Origin: Fluviibacter sp048859965
Lineage (GTDB): Bacteria > Pseudomonadota > Gammaproteobacteria > Burkholderiales > Rhodocyclaceae
Assembly (NCBI GenBank): GCA_048859965.1
Contig: JBLIZO010000083.1
Coordinates: forward strand, 1 to 33,729
Direction: 5' to 3'
Length of the DNA stretch: 33,729 bases
The notes under the pieces are model-generated. The model saw only the letters and a program-made list of their open reading frames with translations, did not search any database and was not told where the DNA came from. How positions within the stretch are numbered: the first letter of the stretch is position 1; each line of letters opens with the position of its first letter. A program made the position numbers and the translations under genes. Shown here in pieces: positions 16,183-24,389 of the stretch.

Positions 16183-17031
16183 ATGACCCAGTCCGCCAGC
16201 GCATCCCGCTATGATCTCCATTGTCATTCCACCGCTTCAGACGGTACGCTGGCGCCATCTGCTGTCGTGGCACGTGCCCACGCCAATGGCGTCACGACGC
16301 TGGCGTTGACCGATCACGATGGTTTATCGGGCTTGCCCGAGGCGCAGGCGATGGCGGATACGCTGGGCCTGCGATTGGTGCCGGGGACAGAAATATCGGT
16401 CGAATGGAACGATCATTCGGTACATATCGTGGGGCTGTGCATCGATTCGCAAAATCCGGTCATTGTTGCCGGGCTGGATGGTATTCGCGCCGGGCGCGCG
16501 AACCGTGCTGAACGGATTGCCGCCGAGTTGGAAAAGGTGGGTTTTAAGGGCATTCTGGAGCGCACCATGACCTATGTCGGTAACCCGGAGCTGGTGTCGC
16601 GAGCCCATTTCGCGCGGGCGCTGGTAGACATGGGTGCCTGCCGCGAGGTCAAACAGGTGTTTGACCGGTATCTCACACCGGGCAAGCCCGGTTATGTACC
16701 GCACCCCTGGCCGTCGCTGCAGGAAGCCTTAGGTTGGATTAAAGCTGCTGGTGGGGTTGCTGTGATCGCGCATCCGGGACGCTATCGGATGTCAAACAAG
16801 GAACTGGGTAAGCTGTTCGAGGCGTTTCGCGATCTGGGTGGCGAGGCGATTGAAGTGGCCTCGGGCAGCCATTCGCCGGAGCAGGTGGCGCATTTTGGCC
16901 GTCAGGCCCGGCACTATGCCTTCATGGGTTCGCAAGGGTCAGATTTCCACGGCCCGGATGAGAGCTATGTCGATCTCGGGCGCAGCCTGCCTTTGCCCGA
17001 AGGTGTGGTTCCTGTGTGGAATGATTGGTAA
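16183..17031 (+). CDS. rnm: PHP-domain phosphoesterase, Rnm/YciV family (5'-3' exoribonuclease, RNase AM)
   Basis: The 282-residue PHP protein opens with DLHCHSTASDGTL (metal ligands His13 and His15), then ALTDHDGLSG, GTEISVEW and VHIVGLCID. Later come VIAHPGRY and GSQGSDFH, which complete the PHP metal site. E. coli Rnm (YciV, TrpH) trims 5' ends of rRNAs and degrades short RNAs, and also dephosphorylates pAp-type nucleotides. The assignment to Rnm and not to another PHP protein is helped by yciO following 22 bases later, as in E. coli. The protein is cytosolic. It starts the left end of a seven-gene same-strand block reaching to rluB. Confidence 0.9.
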   Translation: MTQSASASRYDLHCHSTASDGTLAPSAVVARAHANGVTTLALTDHDGLSGLPEAQAMADTLGLRLVPGTEISVEWNDHSVHIVGLCIDSQNPVIVAGLDGIRAGRANRAERIAAELEKVGFKGILERTMTYVGNPELVSRAHFARALVDMGACREVKQVFDRYLTPGKPGYVPHPWPSLQEALGWIKAAGGVAVIAHPGRYRMSNKELGKLFEAFRDLGGEAIEVASGSHSPEQVAHFGRQARHYAFMGSQGSDFHGPDESYVDLGRSLPLPEGVVPVWNDW

Positions 17032-17053
17032 AACATAGAATTACGGAATTTTT

Positions 17054-17680
17054 GTGACACAATACTTTAATATTCATCCGGACAATCCGCAGTCTCGTTT
17101 GCTGGAACAAATTGCCGATATGTTGCGCAAGGGTGCCGTTGTCGCACTGCCGACAGACTCCGGTTATTCGCTGGCCTGTCACTTGGGCGATGCGGCGGCG
17201 CTCGAAAAAATCCGCAGGATTCGCGGCATTGACGATCATCATCTGATGACCCTGATGTGTCGGGATTTATCCGATATCGGCCAGTATGCCCGCGTCGATA
17301 ATGCGCAGTACAGGTTGCTCAAACTGGCGACGCCGGGCGCCTATACCTTCATTCTGGAAGGCACGAAGGAGTTGCCACGCCGCATTCTGCATCCTAAGCG
17401 TAAAACATTGGGGTTACGCGTCCCGGACAACCGGATCATGCTCGGTGTCCTGGAAATGCTGGGTGAACCGTTGTTGTCGACCACGCTGATGCTACCGGGC
17501 GACGAGGCGCCGCTCAGTGATGGTTGGTCGATCAAGGAACGGCTGCAGCCGCAACTGGATCTGGTCGTCGAAGGGGGCTGGTGCGGCACCGAGCCAACAA
17601 CCGTGATCGATCTGTGCGCGGTGCCGCCGACGGTCTTACGTCGCGGACACGGACTGCTGGCGCCGCTGGGTCTGGAGTAA
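17054..17680 (+). CDS. yciO: YciO family protein (Sua5/YrdC/TsaC-like)
   Basis: The 208-residue single YrdC domain begins with a GTG and has the ATP/threonine site motifs ALPTDSGYSLAC, KIRRIRGIDDHH and PGAYTFILEGT. KRKTLGLRVPDN and STTLMLPGD are the form seen in YciO, not in TsaC, which reads GVRxPxHP. TsaC makes threonylcarbamoyl-AMP for the t6A37 tRNA modification; YciO has the same fold with weak or unclear activity, so it should not be assumed to supply t6A. Position after rnm repeats the E. coli rnm-yciO pair. The family is clear, the role is not. Confidence 0.9.
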   Translation: MTQYFNIHPDNPQSRLLEQIADMLRKGAVVALPTDSGYSLACHLGDAAALEKIRRIRGIDDHHLMTLMCRDLSDIGQYARVDNAQYRLLKLATPGAYTFILEGTKELPRRILHPKRKTLGLRVPDNRIMLGVLEMLGEPLLSTTLMLPGDEAPLSDGWSIKERLQPQLDLVVEGGWCGTEPTTVIDLCAVPPTVLRRGHGLLAPLGLE

Positions 17681-17748
17681 CGATACCCGTCGCAAAGCAG
17701 GAGCAGGGTGTGTACGTCTGTTAGAATCTCTGGCCAAACGGTTTCCCT

Positions 17749-18387
17749 ATGAATATTGACCTCGCTTACCTGGCTATTGCGGCCATTCCGATCATTTTTG
17801 CCATCACGTTGCATGAGGCGGCGCATGGCTATGTGGCGCGTTATTTTGGCGATCCGACAGCCTATCAATTGGGGCGGGTGAGCCTGAACCCCGTGCGCCA
17901 CATTGATCTGGTCGGTACGATCCTTGTGCCGGCATTGACCCTGTTGTTTGGTGGCATCCTGTTTGGCTGGGCCAAACCGGTACCCGTCGATTACGGTCGG
18001 TTGCGTCATCCGCGGACGGATATGCGCTGGGTGGCGCTCGCTGGCCCTGGAATCAATCTTCTGATGGCTTTCGGTTGGGCGCTGCTGCTCAAGCTGGGGC
18101 TATCGACCAATAATTATTACAGCGTACCGCTGGAAGAAATGTCACGCATCGGTATTTCGATCAATCTCATGCTGATGGCGATCAATCTGGTGCCAATTCT
18201 GCCGCTGGACGGTGGGCGCGTCCTGTTCAGCCTGCTGCCACCGGGCGCGGCGCAGAGTTATGGTCGTACCGAGCCTTACGGTTTACCGATTCTGTTGCTG
18301 TTGCTGGTCACGGGTTTGCTGGGCGTGATCATCATGCCGCTGATTCAGGTGACGGCCTCGCTGATTACCACTGTATTCTTTATCTGA
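17749..18387 (+). CDS. Site-2 protease family zinc metallopeptidase (M50), membrane protein
   Basis: The 212-residue membrane protein has about five or six hydrophobic segments. The zinc-binding motif HEAAH (His22, Glu23, His26) lies in the first, and the third ligand Asp154 is in NLVPILPLDGGRVL. It lacks a PDZ domain, so it is the minimal YwhC/Rip-like type and not RseP. Such proteases cut membrane proteins inside the bilayer, but the substrate of this branch is not known. It stands 68 bases after yciO, with a possible -10 TAGAAT at 17722-17727 and no convincing -35. trpS begins 9 bases after its stop. Confidence 0.9.
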   Translation: MNIDLAYLAIAAIPIIFAITLHEAAHGYVARYFGDPTAYQLGRVSLNPVRHIDLVGTILVPALTLLFGGILFGWAKPVPVDYGRLRHPRTDMRWVALAGPGINLLMAFGWALLLKLGLSTNNYYSVPLEEMSRIGISINLMLMAINLVPILPLDGGRVLFSLLPPGAAQSYGRTEPYGLPILLLLLVTGLLGVIIMPLIQVTASLITTVFFI

Positions 18388-18396
18388 GCACTTCTG

Positions 18397-19596
18397 ATGT
18401 CTGCTGAACGCGTACTTTCCGGCATGCGCCCGACGGGTAGTCTGCACCTGGGTCACTATCATGGCGTCCTCGAGAACTGGGTCCGCTTGCAGAACGATTA
18501 TGAGTGTCTATTCTTCGTGGCCGACTGGCATGCGCTGACGACCAACTACGATGCACCGCAGAGCATCGCTCAGGCCAGCCGCGACATGGTCATTGACTGG
18601 CTTGCCGCCGGCCTGGATCCGGAAAAGTCGATTATCTTTCAGCAGTCGCAAGTGCTGCAGCACGCCGAGTTGCACCTGCTGCTGTCGATGATGACGCCGC
18701 TGGGCTGGCTGGAGCGCGTGCCGACCTACAAGGATCAGCAGGAAAAGCTCTCGCACAAGGACTTATCGACCTACGGTTTCCTCGGTTACCCGCTGCTGCA
18801 ATCGGCCGATATTCTGGTTTACGACGCACGTCACGTGCCCGTCGGCGAAGATCAGGTGCCGCATATCGAACTGACGCGTGAAGTCGCGCGCCGTTTCAAC
18901 CATCTGTACGGCCGCACGCCGGAATTCGAACAGGAAGTCATCGCCGCGCTGAAGAAGCTGGGCGCTACAGCCAAGCCGTATAAAGAGCTGCGTCAGCGCT
19001 ATCAGCAGGACGGGGATCGCGACGTCTTGCAGCAGGCTGAGGCGTTTCTGGTCGGCGCCGACGCACTGAATCTCAGCGATAAGGAATCGCTCTGGGGCTG
19101 GCTGGTCGGTTCGGGTAAGGCCATTCTGGTCGAGCCCGCTGCCTTGCTGACCAAAGCCTCGAAAATGCCGGGGCTGGATGGCCAGAAAATGTCCAAGTCC
19201 TACAACAACACCATCAGCCTGCGTGAAAAGCCGGAAGATGTGGTCAAAAAGCTCAAGGCCATGCCGACCGATCCGGCGCGCGTCCGCCGTACTGATGTCG
19301 GTAACCCGAAGAATTGTCCTGTCTGGCAGTTGCACGAGGTCTACAGCGACGATGCCAAAAAGCAGTGGGTGACCGAAGGCTGTACCACAGCGGGGATCGG
19401 CTGCATTGACTGTAAGAACGCTGTCGCCGAAGGCATCGAAGTGGTACTTGCACCGATGCGTGCGCGTGCCGAAGCGCTCGCTGCCGAGCCTGAAAAGATC
19501 GACCGCATTTTACGTGCGGGTGCCGAGCAGGCCCGTGCGCTGGCCGATCAGACCATGAGTCGTGTGCGTGGCGTGATGGGTCTCACCAGCGCCTGA
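18397..19596 (+). CDS. trpS: Tryptophan-tRNA ligase TrpS
   Basis: The class I aminoacyl-tRNA synthetase charges tRNA-Trp. It shows the HIGH-type motif as LHLGH (TGSLHLGHYHG, residues about 13-20) and the KMSKS motif as GQKMSKSYNNT near residue 266. The 399 residues are longer than the about 334 of E. coli; the extra part lies between the two motifs and at the C-terminus and is common in betaproteobacteria. Two C-terminal Cys (GIGCIDC) sit in the extended region. No strong ribosome site is visible in the 9 bases after the protease stop, so coupling to the upstream gene is likely. Confidence 0.97.
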   Translation: MSAERVLSGMRPTGSLHLGHYHGVLENWVRLQNDYECLFFVADWHALTTNYDAPQSIAQASRDMVIDWLAAGLDPEKSIIFQQSQVLQHAELHLLLSMMTPLGWLERVPTYKDQQEKLSHKDLSTYGFLGYPLLQSADILVYDARHVPVGEDQVPHIELTREVARRFNHLYGRTPEFEQEVIAALKKLGATAKPYKELRQRYQQDGDRDVLQQAEAFLVGADALNLSDKESLWGWLVGSGKAILVEPAALLTKASKMPGLDGQKMSKSYNNTISLREKPEDVVKKLKAMPTDPARVRRTDVGNPKNCPVWQLHEVYSDDAKKQWVTEGCTTAGIGCIDCKNAVAEGIEVVLAPMRARAEALAAEPEKIDRILRAGAEQARALADQTMSRVRGVMGLTSA

Positions 19597-19606
19597 GCGA
19601 TCTGAT

Positions 19607-20614
19607 ATGACTATCGACGATCAGAATCCCGAAGAGCAACCGCAAAGCGATGTCCCGCCCGAGGCTATTGAGTTGACGGCGATGTCTGTCGAAGGTGTAG
19701 TCGAGCCATTGCCGGAAACAGTAGCGGACGAGGTGCCCTACGAGCAGGCTATCTCGGTCACCGTCGAAGACGGGGAGCCGCGCGTTATGCTGTACGGTCA
19801 GCCGATCGTTGATCTGCCGACCGATCTGTACATTCCGCCCGATGCGCTATCAGTCATGCTTGATGCGTTCGAAGGTCCGCTGGATTTACTGCTTTACCTG
19901 ATCCGTAAGGCGAATATCGATATCCTCGACATTCCGATGGCCCCGTTGACGATTCAGTATCTTGATTACGTCGAAGCCATGAGGGCCCAGAACCTCGAGC
20001 TCGCCGCCGAGTATCTGGTCATGGCGGCGATGCTCATCGAGATCAAGTCGCGCATGCTGTTGCCGCGTCCGAAGGCCGAGTTTGAAGAAGAAGCCGAAGA
20101 TCCTCGTGCGGAGCTGGTACGTCGACTGATCGAATACGAGCAGATGAAGCTCGCTGCACGTGAGATTGATGAGCTGCCTAAGGCTGAGATCGATTTTCAG
20201 TGGCTCAATGTGTGGGTTGATCGTGAAGCGGTGATCCGCCACCCGGATGTGTCACCGGACGATCTCCACGAAGCCTGGCGCGCTGTGGTACGGCAGGCCA
20301 AGTTGCATACGCACCACAAGATTGCCCGCGAAGAGCTGTCAGTTCGTGAGCACATGGGGCTCATTTTGCGCCAGTTGCGAAGCAGCGAAGGCTATCTGGA
20401 GTTTTCAGAGTTGTTCGATGTCGCTGGCGGTGTGCCGGTGGTCGTGGTGAATTTCATTGCGTTGCTGGAACTATGCAAGGAGCATTTGCTGGAAATGACG
20501 CAGACGGCCGCATTTGCGCCGATCTATGTCCGCTTGCCGAGTGATGCGCCCGAACAATCGATGTTTGAGACACCCGAGGCCAATGACCAGCCCGAGGAGG
20601 ATGAAAATGTCTGA
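19607..20614 (+). CDS. scpA: Segregation and condensation protein ScpA
   Basis: ScpA is the kleisin that bridges the SMC heads in chromosome condensation. The core begins near residue 85 with DAFEGPLDLLLYLIRKANIDILDIP, then the helical region ending LPRPKAEFEEEAEDPRAELVRRLIEYEQ. The C-terminal winged-helix part (about 250-310) reads VREHMGLILRQL. About 80 acidic residues precede the core; similar extensions occur in betaproteobacterial ScpA and the part YGQPIVDLPTDLYIPPDA looks conserved. The smc gene is not in the window. The end overlaps scpB by 8 bases, so the partners are translationally coupled. Confidence 0.95.
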   Translation: MTIDDQNPEEQPQSDVPPEAIELTAMSVEGVVEPLPETVADEVPYEQAISVTVEDGEPRVMLYGQPIVDLPTDLYIPPDALSVMLDAFEGPLDLLLYLIRKANIDILDIPMAPLTIQYLDYVEAMRAQNLELAAEYLVMAAMLIEIKSRMLLPRPKAEFEEEAEDPRAELVRRLIEYEQMKLAAREIDELPKAEIDFQWLNVWVDREAVIRHPDVSPDDLHEAWRAVVRQAKLHTHHKIAREELSVREHMGLILRQLRSSEGYLEFSELFDVAGGVPVVVVNFIALLELCKEHLLEMTQTAAFAPIYVRLPSDAPEQSMFETPEANDQPEEDENV

Positions 20615-21224
20615 AGAACAACGCTCACTGACCGAGCTCGTGGAAAGCAATGAGGGTGTGGTCACCGTAGGCCCCGTTATTGATATCAACGAACTGGCCT
20701 GCATCATCGAAGCAGCATTGTTGGCCTCGACCTCACCCCTGGATGTCGCGCATCTGCGTCGTTTGTTCGACGATACTGTGGCCGCCGACGAAGTCTTGCA
20801 GGCTATTAGGCATCTGCAGGAGCGCTGGCAAAACCGGGGGTGTGAACTGATTGAGCTGGCCGATGGCTGGCGCTTCCGGACACACGCCAAGATTCAGCCG
20901 CATCTGGATCGCCTTAACCCGGAAAAACCGCCGCGCTATTCGCGGGCCGTGATGGAAACGCTGGCCATCATCGCCTACCGTCAGCCAGTGACGCGTGGTG
21001 ACATCGAAGACATTCGAGGCGTCACGGTGGCGACGCAGGTGATCCGCACGCTGGAAGAGCGTGGCTGGATCGATAGCGTAGGCCATCGCGAAACGCCGGG
21101 GCGTCCGGCTCTCTACGCAACTACCCGACAGTTTCTGGATGATCTGGGATTGCGTAGCCTGACCGAACTGCCACCGCTTGAAACCATGCAGGGGGCGCTG
21201 GAAGGCGTCGAACCGGGCCTTTAA
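20607..21224 (+). CDS. scpB: Segregation and condensation protein ScpB
   Basis: ScpB dimerises and binds ScpA in the SMC-ScpAB complex. The 205-residue protein has two winged-helix domains; conserved parts are LVESNEG, ACIIEAALLAS, LELADGWRFRTH-type, RYSRAVMETLAIIAYRQPVTRGDIEDIRGV and RGWIDSVGHRETPGRPALYATT. Of two in-frame ATGs, 20601 and 20607, the second is chosen because AGGAGG (20595-20600) ends 6 bases before it and directly abuts the first. It overlaps scpA and is followed by rluB in the same frame after a single TAA. Confidence 0.95.
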   Translation: MSEEQRSLTELVESNEGVVTVGPVIDINELACIIEAALLASTSPLDVAHLRRLFDDTVAADEVLQAIRHLQERWQNRGCELIELADGWRFRTHAKIQPHLDRLNPEKPPRYSRAVMETLAIIAYRQPVTRGDIEDIRGVTVATQVIRTLEERGWIDSVGHRETPGRPALYATTRQFLDDLGLRSLTELPPLETMQGALEGVEPGL

Positions 21225-21314
21225 TTCCTGTCTACAAAAAACACACCTTTCCGGGCGCCGCAAGCGACCAAAAAACCAACATCCCGACACACGACCAACA
21301 TTGCCGAGCATCCG

Positions 21315-22286
21315 GTGCTCGATGATGAATTTGCTGCCGAATTCGATGCCGATTTGGCGCCACAACGAAAAGCGCCGGCAGCGGCAGGCGAACGGCTGCA
21401 GAAGCTGTTGGCGCAATCCGGTCTCGGTGGTCGTCGTGAAATGGAGGCCTGGATTGCGGAAGGCCGCGTGCAGGTCAATGGGCAACCCGCTACATTGGGG
21501 CAGCGCGTATTGCCGGGAGATCGTGTCAAGGTCAACGGGCGTTTGGTCAACCTGCATGGTGCGACGCGGGCGCCGCAGGTGTTGCTCTATCACAAACCTG
21601 AGGGCGAAATTGTTTCGCGCAGCGACCCCGCAGGACGTCCAAATGTATTTGCCAACCTGCCGCGCGTGCGTGGGGGTAAATGGATCGCCGTGGGACGTCT
21701 GGATTTCAACACCAGCGGCCTGTTGCTGTTCACGACATCGGGCGCGTTGGCTAATGCGTTGATGCATCCACGTCATGAAATGATTCGTGAATATGCCGTG
21801 CGCGTGCTGGGCCCTCTGGATGACGAGGCCAAGGATCAACTGAAAAAAGGTGTGGAGCTCGAAGACGGACCGGCTGCGCTGGCCAGCATCGAGGACGCAG
21901 GCGGCGAGGGTGCCAACCAGTGGTATCGCGTCACCATTTTCGAAGGCCGTAACCGTGAGGTGCGTCGTCTGTTTGAGGCTGTTGGGCGTACAGTCAGTCG
22001 CCTGATCCGTGTCCGTTATGGCCCGTTTTACCTGCCGCCGCGCCTCAAACGCGGTCAGCACCTGCAGGTTGAAGACAAGGACGTGGAAAAACTGGTCAAA
22101 TCCCTGGGGGCCGAGGCAGAGGGCCCATCGCGCAATGTTGGCCAGAAGGTCCGGTCGACCCGTCCGGGGGGTAAGGTGCCGCCACGCAGTCGTGGTCAGG
22201 CCCGTTCCCAAGGGCTGGGTGCTGCGCCCCGGCGTAGTGCGCAAAACGCGAATATGACTCGACCAAAAGCGAAAAAACCCTTATAA
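21315..22286 (+). CDS. rluB: RluB, 23S rRNA pseudouridine(2605) synthase
   Basis: RluB isomerises one uridine of 23S rRNA. An S4 RNA-binding domain (ERLQKLLAQSGLGGRREMEAWI...GRVQVNG) is followed by the RsuA-type catalytic domain with GRLDFNTSGLLLFT (catalytic Asp), HPRHEMIREYAV and EGRNREVRRLFEAVG. A basic C-terminal tail ends the protein. The first standard start is GTG 21315 (323 residues), without a ribosome site. The frame is open from just after the scpB stop, and the upstream codons read as a typical basic RluB leader; a CTG at 21228 followed by STKNTPF could be the true start, adding 29 residues. The scpA-scpB-rluB order is common. Confidence 0.92.
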   Translation: MLDDEFAAEFDADLAPQRKAPAAAGERLQKLLAQSGLGGRREMEAWIAEGRVQVNGQPATLGQRVLPGDRVKVNGRLVNLHGATRAPQVLLYHKPEGEIVSRSDPAGRPNVFANLPRVRGGKWIAVGRLDFNTSGLLLFTTSGALANALMHPRHEMIREYAVRVLGPLDDEAKDQLKKGVELEDGPAALASIEDAGGEGANQWYRVTIFEGRNREVRRLFEAVGRTVSRLIRVRYGPFYLPPRLKRGQHLQVEDKDVEKLVKSLGAEAEGPSRNVGQKVRSTRPGGKVPPRSRGQARSQGLGAAPRRSAQNANMTRPKAKKPL

Positions 22287-22287
22287 T
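22259..22287 (+). promoter_or_regulatory. Promoter for rimP-nusA-infB
   Basis: TCGACC (22259-22264, 4 of 6) and a perfect TATAAT (22282-22287) are spaced by 17 bases. It overlaps the end of rluB. Transcription would begin near 22294 and give about 130 bases of leader before rimP. Confidence 0.6.
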
Positions 22288-22307
22288 TGAAAAGTTTTGA
22301 TATTCCC

Positions 22308-22389
22308 GTGCCATCTGACGAATCCGTCAGATCCTGTCGGATGGCACAGCCGGTTTTTTCGGCGTGATGGGCTTTTAGCCCATTTTTTA
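22308..22389 (+). promoter_or_regulatory. Structured rimP-nusA leader with a possible attenuator hairpin
   Basis: Three hairpins can be drawn. First, GTGCCATCTGAC (22308-22319) pairs with 22336-22347, 12 pairs with one wobble; a rival inside it pairs TCTGACG (22314-22320) with CGTCAGA (22325-22331). Second, CAC-A-GCCG (22345-22352) pairs with CGGCGTG across a T-rich loop, using bases of the first. Third, ATGGGCT (22367-22373) pairs with AGCCCAT (22377-22383), followed by a T-run to 22388; this has the form of an intrinsic terminator, but lies upstream of the operon. The layout suggests attenuation. Confidence 0.5.
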
Positions 22390-22425
22390 TTTGTATTTCT
22401 GGTTTTAACCGATTGGCTGAAGTGC

Positions 22426-22863
22426 ATGAATCTGCAGGAACTGATTGAATCGACAGTGACCGGACTGGGCTACGAGCTCGTCATGGTCGAGTTGTCGCCG
22501 CGCAGCCGCTTGATCCGGGTTTTCATCGACGCTCCGGAGAAGTTGCGCGGTGTTGACGTGGAAGACTGTGCCACTGTCAGCAATCAGTTGACGCATCTCT
22601 TTCAGGTCGAAAACATCGATTACGATCGCCTGGAAGTGTCGTCGCCCGGTCTGGACCGCCCCTTGGTCAAGGCGGCGGATTACAGCCGTTTTGCCGGTTC
22701 ACAGGTGCAGATTAAGCTGCGTATGCCCATCGGTGACCGTCGACAGTTCAACGGTACTTTGATCGGCATTGACGGTGAGCAGGTTCAGCTTGATCTCGGT
22801 GGCAATACCGTCACCTTCCCGATTTCCAATATTGACAAGGCGCGCCTTGTTCCCAAGTTTTAA
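22426..22863 (+). CDS. rimP: RimP, 30S ribosome maturation factor
   Basis: RimP acts early in 30S assembly. The 145-residue protein has the conserved LGYELVMVEL, LIRVFIDAP, VDVEDCATVSNQLTHLF, and EVSSPGLDRPL motifs and a C-terminal SH3-like barrel ending ISNIDKARLVPKF. ATG 22426 is chosen because the conserved LxELIExTVxGLGYE begins at once; a longer in-frame start at 22297 would run through the terminator-like leader. The ribosome site (GAAGTG) is weak. It is the first gene of the nusA operon, as in most proteobacteria; the initiator tRNA that precedes it in E. coli is absent here. Confidence 0.93.
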   Translation: MNLQELIESTVTGLGYELVMVELSPRSRLIRVFIDAPEKLRGVDVEDCATVSNQLTHLFQVENIDYDRLEVSSPGLDRPLVKAADYSRFAGSQVQIKLRMPIGDRRQFNGTLIGIDGEQVQLDLGGNTVTFPISNIDKARLVPKF

Positions 22864-22887
22864 GTTTTCCAGAGAAAGGACAACCAA

Positions 22888-24378
22888 ATGACCCGTGAGA
22901 TTCTGCTGCTGGCCGATGCGCTGGCTCGTGAGAAGAACGTCAGCAAGGAAATCGTCTTTGCCTCTCTGGAATTGGCGCTTGCCCAGGCGACGCGCAAAAA
23001 GATGAATCTGGAGGCGGATATCCGCGTCGTGATCGATCGCGAAACCGGTGAACATGAATCGTTCCGCCGTTGGGAGGTCGTCGAAGACGCTGATCTGGAA
23101 AATGAAGATGCCCAGCTTGCCATCAGCGAAGCCCGCAAGGATCACGCCGAGATCGCTGTCGGTGATTTTATCGAAGAAGAGTTGGAGCCTATCGACTTTG
23201 GTCGTATCGGTGCCCAGGCGGCCAAGCAGGTCATCCTGCAGAAGATCCGTGATGCAGAGCGTGAAGCACTGCTGCAGAATTTCCTGGAGCGTGGCGAACA
23301 TCTCGTGACTGGCACCATCAAACGCATGGAGCGTGGTAACGCGATTGTCGAAGTCGGCAAGATCGAAGCCGTGCTGCCACGTGATCAGATGATCCAGCGC
23401 GAAAATCTGCGCCCGGGCGATCGTGTCAAGGCTTTCCTGCTGCGCGTTGATCGCGCTGCCCGTGGCCCGCAACTGATTCTGTCGCGTACCGCACCGGAAT
23501 TCATCAGCCGCCTGTTCGAACTGGAAGTACCGGAAATCGAAGACGGCCTGATGGAAATCAAGGCCGCTGCCCGTGACCCCGGCATGCGCGCCAAGATTGC
23601 CGTGCTGAGCAAAGATGCCCGTATCGATCCGATCGGTACCTGTGTCGGTCTGCGTGGTATGCGTGTCACCGCTGTGCGTAACGAACTCGGCGGTGAAAAT
23701 GTTGACATCATCATTTGGTCGGAAGATCCGGCGCAGTTTGTCATCAATGCGTTGGCACCGGCCGAAGTGACCTCCATCGTCGTTGATGAAGAGCGTCACG
23801 CCATGGATGTCGTCGTTGATGACGCCAACCTTGCGATTGCCATCGGCCGCGGCGGTCAAAATGTGCGTCTGGCGACCGAACTGACTGGTTGGACGATCAA
23901 TCTGATGACGCCGGAAGAGTCCCAGCGTAAAAATGAAGCGGAGACTGCAACCACGCGCCTGCTGTTCATCGAAAAGCTGGATATTGATGAAGAACTGGCC
24001 GATCTGCTGATCAATGAAGGTTTCTCGACGCTGGAAGAAGTGGCTTACGTGCCGTTGGCAGAGATGCTCGAGATCGAAGGATTGGAAGAAGAGCTTGTTA
24101 ACGAATTGCGCACGCGTGCTCGTAACGCCCTTCTGACCGAAGCGATTGCTACCGAAGAAAAGCTGGAGGATGTGGCTGAAGACCTGCTCAGTCTGCCGGG
24201 GATGGAGAAACCGCTGGCGGTGAAGCTGGCCGATGCCGGCATCAAGACTCGTGATGATCTGGCCGATCTGGCTACCGACGAACTTGTGGACATCAGCGGC
24301 ATGACGCAAGCTGATGCCGTGGAACTGATTACCGAAGCCCGTAAGCACTGGTTTGCTGACGATGAATCGGCTAACTGA
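22888..24378 (+). CDS. nusA: Transcription termination/antitermination factor NusA
   Basis: NusA binds RNA polymerase and modulates pausing, termination and antitermination. The 496 residues (E. coli 495) show an N-terminal polymerase-binding domain (1-125), an S1 domain (LVTGTIKRMERGNAIVEVGKIEAVLP), two KH domains (GMRVTAVRNELGGENVDIIIW, and GRGGQNVRLATELTGW), and two C-terminal acidic repeats (about 370-490). The start is set by AAAGGAC shortly before the ATG. In E. coli NusA represses its own operon through termination in the leader, which makes the leader structure here worth noting. infB follows 11 bases later. Confidence 0.97.
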   Translation: MTREILLLADALAREKNVSKEIVFASLELALAQATRKKMNLEADIRVVIDRETGEHESFRRWEVVEDADLENEDAQLAISEARKDHAEIAVGDFIEEELEPIDFGRIGAQAAKQVILQKIRDAEREALLQNFLERGEHLVTGTIKRMERGNAIVEVGKIEAVLPRDQMIQRENLRPGDRVKAFLLRVDRAARGPQLILSRTAPEFISRLFELEVPEIEDGLMEIKAAARDPGMRAKIAVLSKDARIDPIGTCVGLRGMRVTAVRNELGGENVDIIIWSEDPAQFVINALAPAEVTSIVVDEERHAMDVVVDDANLAIAIGRGGQNVRLATELTGWTINLMTPEESQRKNEAETATTRLLFIEKLDIDEELADLLINEGFSTLEEVAYVPLAEMLEIEGLEEELVNELRTRARNALLTEAIATEEKLEDVAEDLLSLPGMEKPLAVKLADAGIKTRDDLADLATDELVDISGMTQADAVELITEARKHWFADDESAN

Positions 24379-24389
24379 GCGGAGGACCT

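Noticed and set aside
19607..19850. Acidic N-terminal extension of ScpA
   Set aside because: Similar extensions are common in betaproteobacterial ScpA, so it is not unusual.
20733..22244. Long minus-strand open frame of about 500 codons opposite scpB and rluB
   Set aside because: It runs against well-identified genes, is rich in His/Arg/Gln as shadow frames are, shows no family motif and has no ribosome site or promoter.
22294..22425. Initiator tRNA gene before rimP, as in E. coli
   Set aside because: The leader folds into simple hairpins; no cloverleaf, anticodon arm or T-loop consensus is present.
22699..24348. Minus-strand open frame of about 550 codons opposite nusA
   Set aside because: It mirrors the codon bias of nusA; the product is Phe/His/Gln-rich with no recognisable domain.
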